From NCBI RefSeq assembly GCF_016907655.1, contig NZ_JAFBCL010000001.1, positions 5,118,001 to 5,182,000 of the forward strand: a stretch of 64,000 bases of DNA, read 5' to 3'. Both the position numbers and the translations under genes were made by a program. A model generated the notes under the pieces. That model was not told the DNA's origin and made no database searches. It saw only the letters and a program-made list of their open reading frames with translations. Each line of letters starts with the position of its first letter. Position 1 is the first letter of the stretch. This DNA is from Saccharothrix algeriensis. GTDB taxonomy: Bacteria > Actinomycetota > Actinomycetes > Mycobacteriales > Pseudonocardiaceae. This document shows positions 37,776 to 46,509 of the stretch, piece after piece.

Positions 37776-38522
37776 TCACCCGTCGTCGAGCAGGCTCCGC
37801 AGCCGGGCCAGCGAACGGCTCAGCAGCCGCGACACGTGCATCTGGGACACGCCCACCGAGTCGGCGATCTGGCTCTGGGTCATGTTGCGGAAGAACCGCA
37901 GGACGACGATCCGCCGCTCGCGCCGGGGCAGCCCGCGCAGCATCGGGTCCAGCGCGTGCTGCAGCTCGACCACCTCCAGCGCCGGGTCGTCGCACACCAG
38001 CTCGTCGGTGCTGTCCAGCTCGCCGCCGACGACCAGCTCGTCCAGCGACAGCAGGTGGTGCGCGGAGGTGGCGTGCAGCCCCTCGTAGACCTCGTCCAGC
38101 CCGATGCCCAGGTGCCGGGCCACCTCGCTGGGCTTGGGCGAGCGGCCGGTGCGGCGGGCCAGCTCCACCCGCGCCGAGTCGATGGCGACGCACAGCTCCT
38201 TGAGCCGCCGGGGGACCCGCACCGCCCAGCCCTGGTCCCGCAGGTAGCGGCGGACCTCGCCGGTGATGGTGGGCACCGCGAACGCCAGGAAGTCGATGCC
38301 GCGCGCCGCGTCGAACCGGTCGACGGCGTGGATCAGGCCCAGCGCCGCCACCTGCCGCAGGTCCTCCGCGCTCTCGCCGCGCTCGGCGAACCGGTCGGCG
38401 ATGTGCCTGGCCAGCGGCAGGTGCTCGGTCACCAGGTGGTCGCGCAGCTGCGCGTACCGGGAGCCGTCGCGCTGGGTCGCCGCCAGTTCCACGAACAGCG
38501 GTTGGTAGTCGACGGCGTTCAT
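37776..38522 (-). CDS. SigF/SigB-family stress sigma factor (1)
   Basis: A 248-residue sigma factor of the SigB/SigF/SpoIIAC group. Region 2 is LVTEHLPLARHIADRFAERG with GLIHAVDRFDAARGIDFLAFAVPTI split over residues ~30-85. Region 3 contains RVPRRLKELCVAIDSAR, and region 4 the helix-turn-helix SQIADSVGVSQMHVSRLL (residues ~215-232). The ATG at 38522 overlaps the stop of the anti-sigma gene by 4 bp. This sigma/anti-sigma order equals the pair at 46792-48011, so they are paralogous modules. Confidence 0.92.
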   Translation of the reverse strand: MNAVDYQPLFVELAATQRDGSRYAQLRDHLVTEHLPLARHIADRFAERGESAEDLRQVAALGLIHAVDRFDAARGIDFLAFAVPTITGEVRRYLRDQGWAVRVPRRLKELCVAIDSARVELARRTGRSPKPSEVARHLGIGLDEVYEGLHATSAHHLLSLDELVVGGELDSTDELVCDDPALEVVELQHALDPMLRGLPRRERRIVVLRFFRNMTQSQIADSVGVSQMHVSRLLSRSLARLRSLLDDG

Positions 38523-38878
38523 GCCCGGCACCTCAGCTCGACGTGCAGCAGGCCGTCCCCGTCCACCCAGGTGGCCACGGTGTCGGTCACCGAGCGGACG
38601 ACCCGCCAGTACAACGAGCGGTGGTCGGGGACGGTCACGGCCGCGGACGGCACCTGTGCGCGAAACCGAACCGAGTCGCCGTCCAGCACGAACCGGCAGG
38701 CCAGCTCGGCGTGCCGGCGGGCCCTGGTGATCAGCGCCGTGCACGCCTCGTCCACCGCGATGACCAGGTCGACGGCGAGTTCGGGGGTGGACCGGGCGAG
38801 TGCGCCCGCGACGGCGCGGACCGTGGACAGGTGCGCGGGCCGGGCCTCCAGCCTGAGTTCCACCTCCGTGCTGTCCAT
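38519..38878 (-). CDS. RsbW-type anti-sigma factor (1)
   Basis: A 119-residue protein of the RsbW/SpoIIAB-like ATPase group. The N-box region reads ELAVDLVIAVDEACTALITRA, but the later glycine-rich ATP-lid motifs of GHKL kinases (DxGxG) are not seen, so it looks shortened. It probably binds the sigma factor encoded directly downstream, with which it overlaps by 4 bp. The same shortened form occurs at 47577. Confidence 0.8.
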   Translation of the reverse strand: MDSTEVELRLEARPAHLSTVRAVAGALARSTPELAVDLVIAVDEACTALITRARRHAELACRFVLDGDSVRFRAQVPSAAVTVPDHRSLYWRVVRSVTDTVATWVDGDGLLHVELRCRA

Positions 38879-39073
38879 GGCAAGCGCATACCCGAGCGGG
38901 GGGTCGGCTACACCCGGTCCACACTGGACGGACGGTCGGAATCGTGAAAGCGCGACCCCGGTCGGCCACCGGCGGGTGACCGCCGGTGGTCACCGGTCAC
39001 GGAACCGGCGCCACGCCGGTCGCCGCCCGGTTCGCGTGTGGACCCTCCCGCCGGGGCGCGCCCCGGCGGCCGG

Positions 39074-39886
39074 TCACCCCGCCCGGGTCAGCAACGGGTC
39101 GGCGAACACCCCGACGCGTTCCGGGCCGGGGCACGTGCTGGTGTCGCCGGCGGGCGGCTGCACGCCGATCACGAGCCGGGTGACGCCGGCGACCGGCACG
39201 TCCACCGGCTGCGGCGCCCTGCCCACCTCCGGCAGGTCGACGGCCCGGTGGCCGTCGGTCAGCACGTAGAAGCGCAGCGGCCTGGTCTCGGCGGACCGGT
39301 CGGAGATCCCGGTCAGCGCCGAGAACCGGGCGTACTCCCCGTCGAGGGCGAATTCGAGCCGGGTGGTCCCGCACCACGCGCCGGTGGCGGCCAGCGCGCG
39401 TCCGCGCGGAACGCCCGCCAGGTGCTCCTCGCCGCTCGTCCACAGGTTCCCGTCCGGGTCGTCCCGCACCGGTCGCAGGTCCGTCAGCGCGACGGTGCCC
39501 GGGGGCTGCGCCGTGCGCGCGCCGCCGAGCGGGTCCGTCCCGGTCGCGGTGGTGCTCGCCGGGGGCGGCGGCGCGGCGTCGGCGGGCTCGCGCGCGCCCC
39601 GGCCGCCGAGCGCCACGACCAGCGCCAGCGCCAGCGCCGACGCCACGGCCGGCCAGGCCGCGGACCCGCCCGGCGACCGCCCGCGGGCGGTCGCGAGGAC
39701 GGCCGCGCCGATCGCCAGGCAGGCCACCGCGCCGGCGGCGCCGAGCAGGGCCGTGGGCAGGGTCAGGGCGGCGAGGAGGGCGGCGGAAAGGCTCGTCGCG
39801 ACACCGGCCCAGTGGAGCAGGAAAACCATTCTTCCCGGACTTCTGCCGCTGGCGTCGGAATTCGGTCGTGAAGGCCGACCATTCAT
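39074..39886 (-). CDS. membrane protein with NPCBM/NEW2-like C-terminal domain
   Basis: A 270-residue protein. After a basic N-terminus there are three hydrophobic segments (starting MVFLLHWAGVATSLSAALLA near residue 20, then near 45-65 and 78-97). A Pro/Thr linker and a C-terminal domain of ~140 residues follow; its pattern TVALTDLRPV, then LEFALDGEYARFSALTGISD and RPLRFYVLTDG matches the carbohydrate-binding-like NPCBM/NEW2 fold. The domain is probably outside the cell. The ATG at 39886 follows GGAAGGA at ten bases. Role unknown. Confidence 0.72.
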   Translation of the reverse strand: MNGRPSRPNSDASGRSPGRMVFLLHWAGVATSLSAALLAALTLPTALLGAAGAVACLAIGAAVLATARGRSPGGSAAWPAVASALALALVVALGGRGAREPADAAPPPPASTTATGTDPLGGARTAQPPGTVALTDLRPVRDDPDGNLWTSGEEHLAGVPRGRALAATGAWCGTTRLEFALDGEYARFSALTGISDRSAETRPLRFYVLTDGHRAVDLPEVGRAPQPVDVPVAGVTRLVIGVQPPAGDTSTCPGPERVGVFADPLLTRAG

Positions 39887-39966
39887 TGACCGCGAATCCT
39901 TCCGGCTCGGTTGGCGCCGCACCGTAGCACCGTTGCGGCAGCGGTCGGCCCGCACAAATCGGTTCG

Positions 39967-40010
39967 ACCGGAAATCGGTGCCACGCCCGCCGGCGTGGAA
40001 TATTTCCGGT
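39967..40010. promoter_or_regulatory. nested inverted repeat upstream of the radical SAM gene
   Basis: Outer 9-bp arms ACCGGAAAT / ATTTCCGGT enclose inner arms CCACGCC / GGCGTGG, in the 295-bp gene-free space between two divergent genes. It could be an operator or an RNA hairpin. The rest of this gap shows no other clear feature. Confidence 0.4.
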
Positions 40011-40181
40011 GTTGCCGCCATTGTGGGAGCGTGTTCCGCGAACCGGTCGGGCGCCGTGCGCGGACCTGGCCGGGGCACCGCGCCGGGTGCGCGGCCGGCC
40101 GGCGGCGGACCGCGGCGCGCCGACGTATCACCGGGCCGCTCGCGCCCTCCATACCGGTATCGGGCTCGCGGGAGGGTGGAG

Positions 40182-41186
40182 ATGGTGCGCACGGACGGGG
40201 GAGCGGTGCTGCAGGTCCACCCGACGAGGCTGTGCAACCTCAGGTGCCTGCACTGCTACTCCAGCTCGGGACCCGACGTCGCGGAGTCGGTGCCGGTCGG
40301 GGTGCTGTCCCGGGTGGTCGCCGACGCCGCCGCGCTCGGCTACGACGTGCTCGACGTCTCCGGCGGCGAGCCGTTCCTCTACCCGGAACTGCCCGCGCTG
40401 CTGAGGGCCGCGCGGGCGGCCGGGATGCGGACGACCGTCACCACCAACGCCGTGGCGCTGACCCAGCGCCGCATCGGCCTGGTGCGCGGCCTGGTCGACC
40501 TGGCGGCGGTGTCGCTGGACGGCGACGAGGGCGCCCACGACCGCATCCGCGACCGGCCGGGGTGCTTCGGCAAGGCGCTGGCCGGCATCCGGCGGCTGAC
40601 CGAGGCGGGCATCCCGGTCGGCGTGACCACCACCCTGACCCAGGGCAACGCGACCCGGCTCGGCGACGTGGCGGTGGCGGCGGCCCGGTCCGGCGCGCTG
40701 CTGCTGCGGGTGCGCCCGCTGGAGCCGGAGGGCGCGGCGAACCGGCTGATGGCGGGGGAGCGGCCGGACGCCGTCGAGCTGGCGTACGCGGCCGTCGAGC
40801 TGGGGCGGGTCGCCGAGGAGCACGGCCTGGCGGTGCGGCTGGACGCCGTGCCGCGCACCGCGCTGGTCCGCGCGCCGGCGGCGTTCATGGCCGCCCCGGT
40901 GCCCGCGGGCCGGCCGCTGGGCGGCTGGTTGACCCCGCTGGTGGTCGAGGCGAACGGCGCGGCCGTGCCGGTCTCCTACGGCTTCGACCGCCGCTACGGG
41001 CTCGGCAACGTCCACGACCGGCCGTTGCGCGAGCTGGCCCGGGACTGGGACGCGGGGCCGTTCCAGGAGCTGTGCCGCACCACCTGGCGGCGGCTCGTGG
41101 ACAACCGCACCGGTCCGCTGATCCCGTGGCACGGCCACCTGGTGCGCGCGTCGCGGACCGCCCGCACCGCCACCGCGGACCGCTGA
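40182..41186 (+). CDS. radical SAM protein, orphan
   Basis: A 334-residue radical SAM enzyme. The [4Fe-4S] motif CNLRCLHC is at residues 18-25, with the SAM-binding glycines in VSGGEPFLYPEL near residue 62. The C-terminal part has no cysteine-rich SPASM or twitch motif that I can see. The start is very clear: GGAGGGTGGAG ends one base before the ATG. It stands alone on the plus strand, convergent with a quinone reductase. The substrate is unknown; peptide and coenzyme maturases share this architecture. Confidence 0.88.
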   Translation: MVRTDGGAVLQVHPTRLCNLRCLHCYSSSGPDVAESVPVGVLSRVVADAAALGYDVLDVSGGEPFLYPELPALLRAARAAGMRTTVTTNAVALTQRRIGLVRGLVDLAAVSLDGDEGAHDRIRDRPGCFGKALAGIRRLTEAGIPVGVTTTLTQGNATRLGDVAVAAARSGALLLRVRPLEPEGAANRLMAGERPDAVELAYAAVELGRVAEEHGLAVRLDAVPRTALVRAPAAFMAAPVPAGRPLGGWLTPLVVEANGAAVPVSYGFDRRYGLGNVHDRPLRELARDWDAGPFQELCRTTWRRLVDNRTGPLIPWHGHLVRASRTARTATADR

Positions 41187-41222
41187 GGCCGCCCGCCGCG
41201 GCGCCCGCCCGCCGGGCCGCCG

Positions 41223-41256
41223 CGGGCGGTGCGCCCCCCTCGCGGCGCACCGCCCG
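41223..41256. terminator. bidirectional terminator between radical SAM and quinone reductase genes
   Basis: Perfect 13-bp stem CGGGCGGTGCGCC / GGCGCACCGCCCG with an 8-nt loop in the 80-bp convergent gap. Confidence 0.75.
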
Positions 41257-41266
41257 CTCCCGCCGG

Positions 41267-42235
41267 TCAGGGCTTGAGCACGACCTTGCCGGTGGTCGCG
41301 CGGTTCTCCAGCGCGGTGTGCGCCTCGGCGGCGTCGACCAGGGGGAACACCGTGGTCACCGGCGTGAGCCGACCGGTCGAGAGCGCCAGCAGCGCCTCCT
41401 CCTCCAACTCGCGCAGGCTCATCGTCCTGAGCATCCGGGGCCCCAGCGCCACCGACGCGGTCAGCCCCCGCGCGTACAGGTCGGCGGTCCCGATCCGGGT
41501 CGGCTCGCCCGACGACCAGCCGAACAGCACGATCCGCCCGCCGACCCCCAGCAGCTCCAGGGCCTGCCGACCCCGCGCGCCGCCCACGCCGTCGAGCACG
41601 GCGGTCACCTCGCCGACCGCGGCCCGCACCTCGTCCGCCCAGCCGTCGTCGGTGTAGTCCACGACGAGGTCCGCGCCGAGGCCGCGCACCAGGTCCACCT
41701 TCGCCGTGCTCGCCGCGCCGACCACCCGCGCGCCGACGGCCTTGGCCCCCTGCACGAACAGCGCGCCCAGCCCGCCCGCCGCGGCCGGCACGAGCACCAC
41801 GTCGTCCGCGGTCGGCGCGGCGACGCGCAGCACGCCGATCGCCGTGCGCCCGGTGCCGACCATGGCGACCGCCGCGTCGTCGGAGACGTGGTCGGGCAGC
41901 TCGTGCAACGAGGCGGCGTCCGCGACGGCCAGCTCGGCGTACCCGCCGTGCGCGGCCCCCAGGTGCGCGACGACCCGCTTGCCCGCCCACCGCCCGTCGA
42001 CGCCGTCGCCGAGCCCGACGACCACCCCGGCCACCTCCCGGCCGGGCGTCATGGGCAGCTCCGGCAGCCTGAACGGCCCGCCGTCCTCGCCCCGGCGCAG
42101 CGACGTGTCGAGCAGGTGCACCCCGGCGGCCCGCACCTCGACCGCCACCTGGCCGCCCGCCGGCCGGGGGTCCGGCACCTCCTCCCAGCGCAGCACCCCG
42201 GCCGGTCCGAACTCGTGTTGACGGATGGCCCGCAT
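41267..42235 (-). CDS. NADPH:quinone reductase-like, zinc-independent MDR family
   Basis: A 322-residue medium-chain reductase of the quinone oxidoreductase branch. The N-terminal GroES-like domain has VEVRAAGVHLLDTSLRRG and PGREVAGVVVGLGDGV. The Rossmann part has VLVPAAAGGLGALFVQGAKA near residue 140 (AAxGGxG instead of GxGxxG) and LVVDYTDDGWADEV. The catalytic zinc ligands of alcohol dehydrogenases are absent. ATG at 42235 follows GAGGGGG. It diverges from the small methyltransferase gene. The physiological substrate is not known. Confidence 0.88.
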   Translation of the reverse strand: MRAIRQHEFGPAGVLRWEEVPDPRPAGGQVAVEVRAAGVHLLDTSLRRGEDGGPFRLPELPMTPGREVAGVVVGLGDGVDGRWAGKRVVAHLGAAHGGYAELAVADAASLHELPDHVSDDAAVAMVGTGRTAIGVLRVAAPTADDVVLVPAAAGGLGALFVQGAKAVGARVVGAASTAKVDLVRGLGADLVVDYTDDGWADEVRAAVGEVTAVLDGVGGARGRQALELLGVGGRIVLFGWSSGEPTRIGTADLYARGLTASVALGPRMLRTMSLRELEEEALLALSTGRLTPVTTVFPLVDAAEAHTALENRATTGKVVLKP

Positions 42236-42368
42236 CCCGTTTCCCCCTCGGATCGTGGTGGTCGCGAACCTAGGACCTCGACCTTGCTGGAGGTCAAGCG
42301 CCGCCGGCGCGGCCACCGCCCGCCGGGGCGCGGCCAACCCCGGACCGGTCCTACGCGTCCTCCCCGGC

Positions 42369-42929
42369 GTGAAGCACTTCGACCACAACGCGCACTACCA
42401 CCCGCTGTTGCTGGACCAGGTGCCGCCGGGAGCGCGGACGGCCCTGGACGTCGGGTGCGGCAACGGGGAGTTCGCGCGCAAGCTGGCCGCGCGCGGGCTG
42501 GCCGTCACGGCCGTGGACCGGGCCGTCGAGGTCTCCGCGCCGGGCGTGGACTTCCGGCGGGCCGACGTCCTGGTCGACGACCTGGGCGGGCCGTACGACT
42601 TCGTGTCGTGCATCGCCGCGCTGCACCACATGCCCTTCACCACCGCCGTCGGGCGGCTCCGGGACCTGGTCGCGCCGGGCGGGGTGCTGGCCGTGCTGGG
42701 GCTGGCCAAGGAGAAGACCCCGTGGGACTGGGTGGTCAGCGCCGCCTCGCTGCCGCCGAACCTCGTCATGCGGCTGGTGCGCGACGACCCGGTGGACAGC
42801 GCCCCGGTCCGGGACTGGTCGATGTCGGTCGACGAGGTCAAGGCCGGCGCCGAGCGGCTGATCCCCGGCGCGCGGGTCCGCCGCCACCTGTACTGGCGCT
42901 ACTCGCTGGTGTGGTCCGCGCCGGCGTGA
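42369..42929 (+). CDS. class I SAM-dependent methyltransferase
   Basis: A 186-residue methyltransferase. Motif I is TALDVGCGNGEFARKLAARG near residues 23-42, followed by VTAVDRAVEV and FVSCIAALHHMP. The GTG at 42369 gives the natural start VKHFDHNAHYHPLL. The family acts on small molecules; the specific acceptor cannot be told. It is followed by 475 bp without a conventional gene. Confidence 0.85.
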   Translation: MKHFDHNAHYHPLLLDQVPPGARTALDVGCGNGEFARKLAARGLAVTAVDRAVEVSAPGVDFRRADVLVDDLGGPYDFVSCIAALHHMPFTTAVGRLRDLVAPGGVLAVLGLAKEKTPWDWVVSAASLPPNLVMRLVRDDPVDSAPVRDWSMSVDEVKAGAERLIPGARVRRHLYWRYSLVWSAPA

Positions 42930-43017
42930 CCACCCGCTCCCCGGCGGGATTAATGCTTTGACGGCAACCCGTTGCGCGCGCAATAGTGCTTTTCGACGAC
43001 GGCGAAGGAGGCGCGAC

Positions 43018-43071
43018 GTGAAAGCCGACGGGTTCGCGTGGTCCGGTGTGGCGGAACGGGCCCTCCGCTAG
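43018..43071 (+). CDS. 17-codon ORF with strong ribosome site
   Basis: A very short open frame (V/MKADGFAWSGVAERALR) begins at a GTG seven bases after AAGGAGG, the best ribosome site in this area. Upstream, TTGACG (42958-42963) and AATAGT (42982-42987), 18 bp apart, look like a promoter. GC-rich inverted repeats around 43081-43115 (GCGCGGGCCCGCGC and a CCCGCG/CGCGGG pair) follow the stop. It may be a leader peptide, a small protein or a chance ORF. The remaining sequence to 43404 shows no other gene. Confidence 0.35.
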   Translation: MKADGFAWSGVAERALR

Positions 43072-43404
43072 TCGTCGCCGCCGGCGCGGGCCCGCGCGGG
43101 GAGTTCTCCGCGGGCCGGCCGGAAAGCGCGAGGCGATTCCCGCGATCGTTCTCACGGCCCTCCGCGGAACGCGTCGCCGCATTCCGTCGTGAAGCTGCGC
43201 GCGCGACACCGCGCGCCGTGACGCCCCGACCTTCATGGGGTGGGTCGGGACGGTGCCCCGGCACGGCGGGGCAGTGGCTCCTGTCGACCGGGACGCGGGT
43301 CCGTGCACCCGCTCCCACCCGAGTTTGCCCTCTGTGACGGTCGGGTAGCCGAGGGGCGTCCGGAGCCCGGTCGGCGGGCTCCCCGGTCCTCGTGGGAGGG
43401 CGTG

Positions 43405-44082
43405 ATGACCCACTCGACCACCGGTCGTGTCAAGGTCGCGGGACTCCAGCCCGCCCAAGTGCTGGCAGGTCTGCTCGGCCTGGCGTTCCTCGTCGCCGGC
43501 GTCGCCGGCTTCGTGCGCACCGGCTTCGGAGACTTCGCGGGCGAGCACCACGCGCTGCTGCTGGGCTTCGCGGTCAACCCGCTGCACAACGTGATCCACC
43601 TGGCGTTCGGCGTGCTGGGCCTGCTGATGGCCACCGGCTCGGGGCTGGCCCGGCTCTACGGCTGGATCGTCTTCCTGGCCTACGGCGCCGTGCTGGTGTG
43701 GGGCCTGATGCTGGCCGGCGTGGTGTCGAGCAACCCGGTGTCGGGCCTGGGCAACCCGCTGGCGCTCAACACCAACGACAACTGGCTGCACCTGGGCCTG
43801 GCGGCGGTCGGCCTGCTGATCGCCGTGCTGCCCGCGCGGCGCAAGGTCGTCGTGCCGGAGCAGGAGGTCGAGCCGGTCGCCGAACCGGTCCGCGACGACG
43901 GCGTCCGCGACCACGGGATGCCGGTCCAGCGCGACCGGGAGGACCTGAACGGGCGGCACGAGCGCGAGCCGGACGTCCGCGACCGGCGCGTCGAGTCGGC
44001 CGAACCGACGATCACCACCCGCCCGGTCCAGCCGATCGACCCCGCGGTCGCCGAGCAGCACAAGGCGCGGCACTACCGCTGA
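43405..44082 (+). CDS. DUF4383 membrane protein
   Basis: A 225-residue protein. The first ~145 residues form the four-helix DUF4383 region: LAGLLGLAFLVAGVAGFVRTG, NPLHNVIHLAFGVLGLLM, RLYGWIVFLAYGAVLVWGL, NDNWLHLGLAAVGLLIA. A charged cytoplasmic tail of ~75 residues (acidic, then Arg/Asp/Glu-rich) follows. ATG at 43405 is preceded by GGGAGGGCG. The family function is unknown. A terminator hairpin follows the stop. Confidence 0.85.
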   Translation: MTHSTTGRVKVAGLQPAQVLAGLLGLAFLVAGVAGFVRTGFGDFAGEHHALLLGFAVNPLHNVIHLAFGVLGLLMATGSGLARLYGWIVFLAYGAVLVWGLMLAGVVSSNPVSGLGNPLALNTNDNWLHLGLAAVGLLIAVLPARRKVVVPEQEVEPVAEPVRDDGVRDHGMPVQRDREDLNGRHEREPDVRDRRVESAEPTITTRPVQPIDPAVAEQHKARHYR

Positions 44083-44098
44083 CCGCGCGGCGCCACCG

Positions 44099-44131
44099 AC
44101 CGGCCACCGTCCACATCGGACGGTGGCCGGT
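44099..44131 (+). terminator. terminator after the DUF4383 gene
   Basis: Perfect 14-bp stem ACCGGCCACCGTCC / GGACGGTGGCCGGT with a 5-nt loop, starting 16 bases after the stop. Confidence 0.75.
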
Positions 44132-44186
44132 CCGCGCTCCGCCGGTCGGAGCGCGTCGCGGGCCGGGCCTGGCATGCTGGACGGCG

Positions 44187-44843
44187 ATGTCGACACTCGC
44201 GCAGTGGGCCCCCGCCGTGCTCGCCCTGGTCGTGGTGGCCGGTCCCGGGACCTGGCGGCTGAGCCGCAACACCATCACCATCGCGCACGAGGGCGGGCAC
44301 GCCCTCGTGGCGCTGCTCACCGGGCGCCGGCTGGAGGGCGTCAAGCTGAACCCGGACACCTCCGGCGTGACGGTGTCGCGCGGCCGGCCGACCGGTCCCG
44401 CCGTGGTGCTGATGTACCTCGCGGGGTACGTGGCGCCGTCGCTGCTGGGGCTGGGCGCGGCGGCGCTGGTCGCCGCCGACCGGGTCCGCCCGCTGCTGTG
44501 GGCCACCGCGGTGCTGCTGGCCGGGATGCTGCTGATGATCCGCAACCTGTTCGGCGTGCTGTCGGTGGTGCTGACCGGCGCGGTGGTGCTCGCCGTGTCC
44601 TGGTACGCCACGGCCGAGTGGCAGGCGGCGTTCGCGCTGTTCGTGGCGTGGTTCCTGCTGCTGGGCGGGGTGCGGCCGGTGGGGGAGCTGCAGCGCCGCC
44701 GGCTGCGCGGGCGCGCGCCGAACTCCGACGCCGACCAGCTGGCCCGCATCACCCGCGTGCCGGGCCTGCTGTGGGTGCTGCTGTTCGCCGCGGTCACCAT
44801 CGGGGCGCTGCTGCTGGGCGGGCGGATGCTGCTGCCGCTGTGA
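44187..44843 (+). CDS. M50B-like membrane metalloprotease
   Basis: A 218-residue multi-spanning protein of the M50-like family. The zinc-site motif HEGGH (in TITIAHEGGHALVALLTGRR, near residues 33-37) fits HExxH. LMYLAGYVAPSLLGLGAAAL and five further hydrophobic segments follow. The second metal-ligand motif of true site-2 proteases is not obvious, so activity is uncertain. The ATG at 44187 is in frame with the core; upstream frame is shadow. It stands alone. Confidence 0.8.
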   Translation: MSTLAQWAPAVLALVVVAGPGTWRLSRNTITIAHEGGHALVALLTGRRLEGVKLNPDTSGVTVSRGRPTGPAVVLMYLAGYVAPSLLGLGAAALVAADRVRPLLWATAVLLAGMLLMIRNLFGVLSVVLTGAVVLAVSWYATAEWQAAFALFVAWFLLLGGVRPVGELQRRRLRGRAPNSDADQLARITRVPGLLWVLLFAAVTIGALLLGGRMLLPL

Positions 44844-44995
44844 CGGCCCCGGGCCGGGCGGCCGTCGCCGCGTCGTCCGATGAGGTGAAGCCGGCGGCCG
44901 GGGCCGTGCGCGGGCGCGACCCGGACGCGGGGGACCCGGCCGCCGGGTGCGGACCGAGCGTGGTTCGGGCGTCGCCGCGCGGGTAACCCCCGCCC

Positions 44996-45961
44996 ATGGT
45001 CAGCATCGGTTACTTCCTCTCCAGCGAGGAGTACGGGCCGCGCGAGCTGGTCCGGCAGGCCCGCCTGGCGCAGGACGCCGGGTTCGAGCGGTTGTGGATC
45101 TCCGACCACTACCACCCGTGGAACGACGAGCAGGGGCAGAGCCCGTTCGTCTGGTCGGTCATCGGCGCGCTGTCCGAGGTGACGACCCTGCCGATCACCA
45201 CCGCGGTCACCTGCCCCACGGTGCGCCTGCACCCGGCCGTCGTCGCGCAGGCCGCCGCCACCGCCGCCGTGCAGTGCGAGGGCGGGTTCGTGCTCGGCGT
45301 CGGCTCCGGCGAAGCGCTCAACGAGCACATCTTCGGCGACCCGTGGCCCTCCGCGCCGCGCCGGCTGTCGATGCTGGAGGAAGCGGTCGAGGTGATCCGC
45401 AAGCTGCACACCGGCGAGGTGGTCGAGCACCGCGGCGAGCACTACACCGTGGAGAACGCCCGCGTCTACACCCTGCCCGAGCAGCCGGTGCCGATCTACG
45501 TGTCCGCGTTCGGCCCCAAGGCCGCGACGCTGGCCGGGCGCATCGGCGACGGCCTGTGCAGCACGATCCCCGACGCGTCGCTGGTCCGGAAGTTCCACGA
45601 GACCGGCGGCCACGGCAAGCCCGCGCAGGCCGGGTTCAAGGTCTGCCACGCGCCGACGGTCGAGCAGGCCGTCCGCACGGCCCACCGCGTCTGGCCCAAC
45701 GACCAGCTGCCCGGCGAGCTGTCCCAGGTGCTGCCCACGCCGCGCCACTTCGAGCAGGCCGCGACGCTGGTGACGGAGGACATGGTGGCGCAGGCGCTGC
45801 CCGTCGGCCCTGACCCGGAGCCTTACGCGCGGGCCGTCCAGGAGTACGCCGACGCCGGCTACGACGAGGTGTACGTGCAGCAGATCGGGTCCGGGCACGA
45901 GGAGTTCTTCGAGTTCTGGGCGCGAGAGGTGGCCCCGCAGGTCCGCGGAGGCGGGCGGTGA
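44996..45961 (+). CDS. F420-dependent LLM-class oxidoreductase
   Basis: A 321-residue luciferase-like TIM-barrel enzyme, close to the F420-dependent glucose-6-phosphate dehydrogenase-like subgroup: MVSIGYFLSSEEYGPREL, FERLWISDHYHPWNDEQG, LGVGSGEALNEHIFG and VPIYVSAFGPKAATLAGRIG. The bend EGGFVLGVGSGE near residue 100 forms the F420-binding region in this family. The substrate is not determined. F420 enzymes are expected in this phylum. It is a single gene without operon partners. Confidence 0.87.
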   Translation: MVSIGYFLSSEEYGPRELVRQARLAQDAGFERLWISDHYHPWNDEQGQSPFVWSVIGALSEVTTLPITTAVTCPTVRLHPAVVAQAAATAAVQCEGGFVLGVGSGEALNEHIFGDPWPSAPRRLSMLEEAVEVIRKLHTGEVVEHRGEHYTVENARVYTLPEQPVPIYVSAFGPKAATLAGRIGDGLCSTIPDASLVRKFHETGGHGKPAQAGFKVCHAPTVEQAVRTAHRVWPNDQLPGELSQVLPTPRHFEQAATLVTEDMVAQALPVGPDPEPYARAVQEYADAGYDEVYVQQIGSGHEEFFEFWAREVAPQVRGGGR

Positions 45962-46130
45962 CCCCCGCCGGGGGCGCCGCCGACCCCGGCCGGCGACCAC
46001 CGGGCGGGCCGGCGGGACGACCGGAGTGCGAGCCGTAACCCGATAGGGGTCCGAAACGTTTGTGCTCCCCACCCGCCGGGGTACGCCGTGATCAGCACCT
46101 GAAACGACTCCAACAGGGGGTATTCCCGAG

Positions 46131-46424
46131 ATGACCAGCACCGCGCGCCTGCCCAAGCCCGTCACCGACGTGTGGGACTGGCAGAAGGACGGCCTGTGCC
46201 GCGGCCGGGACAGCGCCGTCTTCTTCCACCCCGACAACGAGCGCGGCTCCGCCCGCGCGGCACGGGAGGAGCGGGCCAAGCAGCTGTGCGGTCAGTGCCC
46301 CGTCCTCCTCCAGTGCCGGCAGCACGCCCTCGCCGTCCAGGAGCCCTACGGCGTCTGGGGCGGCATGGGCGAGGACGAACGCCGCCGCATCATCGCCGCC
46401 GCCCGCCGCCGCGTGGCCGCCTGA
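46131..46424 (+). CDS. WhiB-family iron-sulfur regulator
   Basis: A 97-residue Wbl protein. The four cluster-binding cysteines are C23, C53, C56 and C62 (CxxC then C six residues on), followed by the turn GVWGGMGEDERRRII and a basic tail RRRVAA. Such proteins bind a [4Fe-4S] cluster and region 4 of the primary sigma factor. Which Wbl class this is cannot be fixed by eye. ATG follows GGGGGTATTCCCGAG. The ~110-bp AT-richer leader likely holds the promoter. Confidence 0.93.
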   Translation: MTSTARLPKPVTDVWDWQKDGLCRGRDSAVFFHPDNERGSARAAREERAKQLCGQCPVLLQCRQHALAVQEPYGVWGGMGEDERRRIIAAARRRVAA

Positions 46425-46467
46425 TCCGTGGCGGCGACCACGGCACGGCCACCGACCCACCCCCTGC

Positions 46468-46509
46468 GGCAGGTCCGGACAGCGAGTTCCTCGCCACTCC
46501 GGACCTGCC
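46468..46509 (+). terminator. hairpin after the whiB-type gene
   Basis: 12-bp arms GGCAGGTCCGGA / TCCGGACCTGCC with an 18-nt loop, 43 bases after the stop. The rest of the 367-bp gap to the sigma gene is gene-free. Confidence 0.55.

Noticed and set aside
40182-43071. RiPP cluster made of radical SAM enzyme, reductase, methyltransferase and short peptide
   Set aside because: The genes lie on different strands with terminators between, and the 17-residue ORF has no leader/core pattern or cysteine. There is no recognition-domain protein or peptidase.
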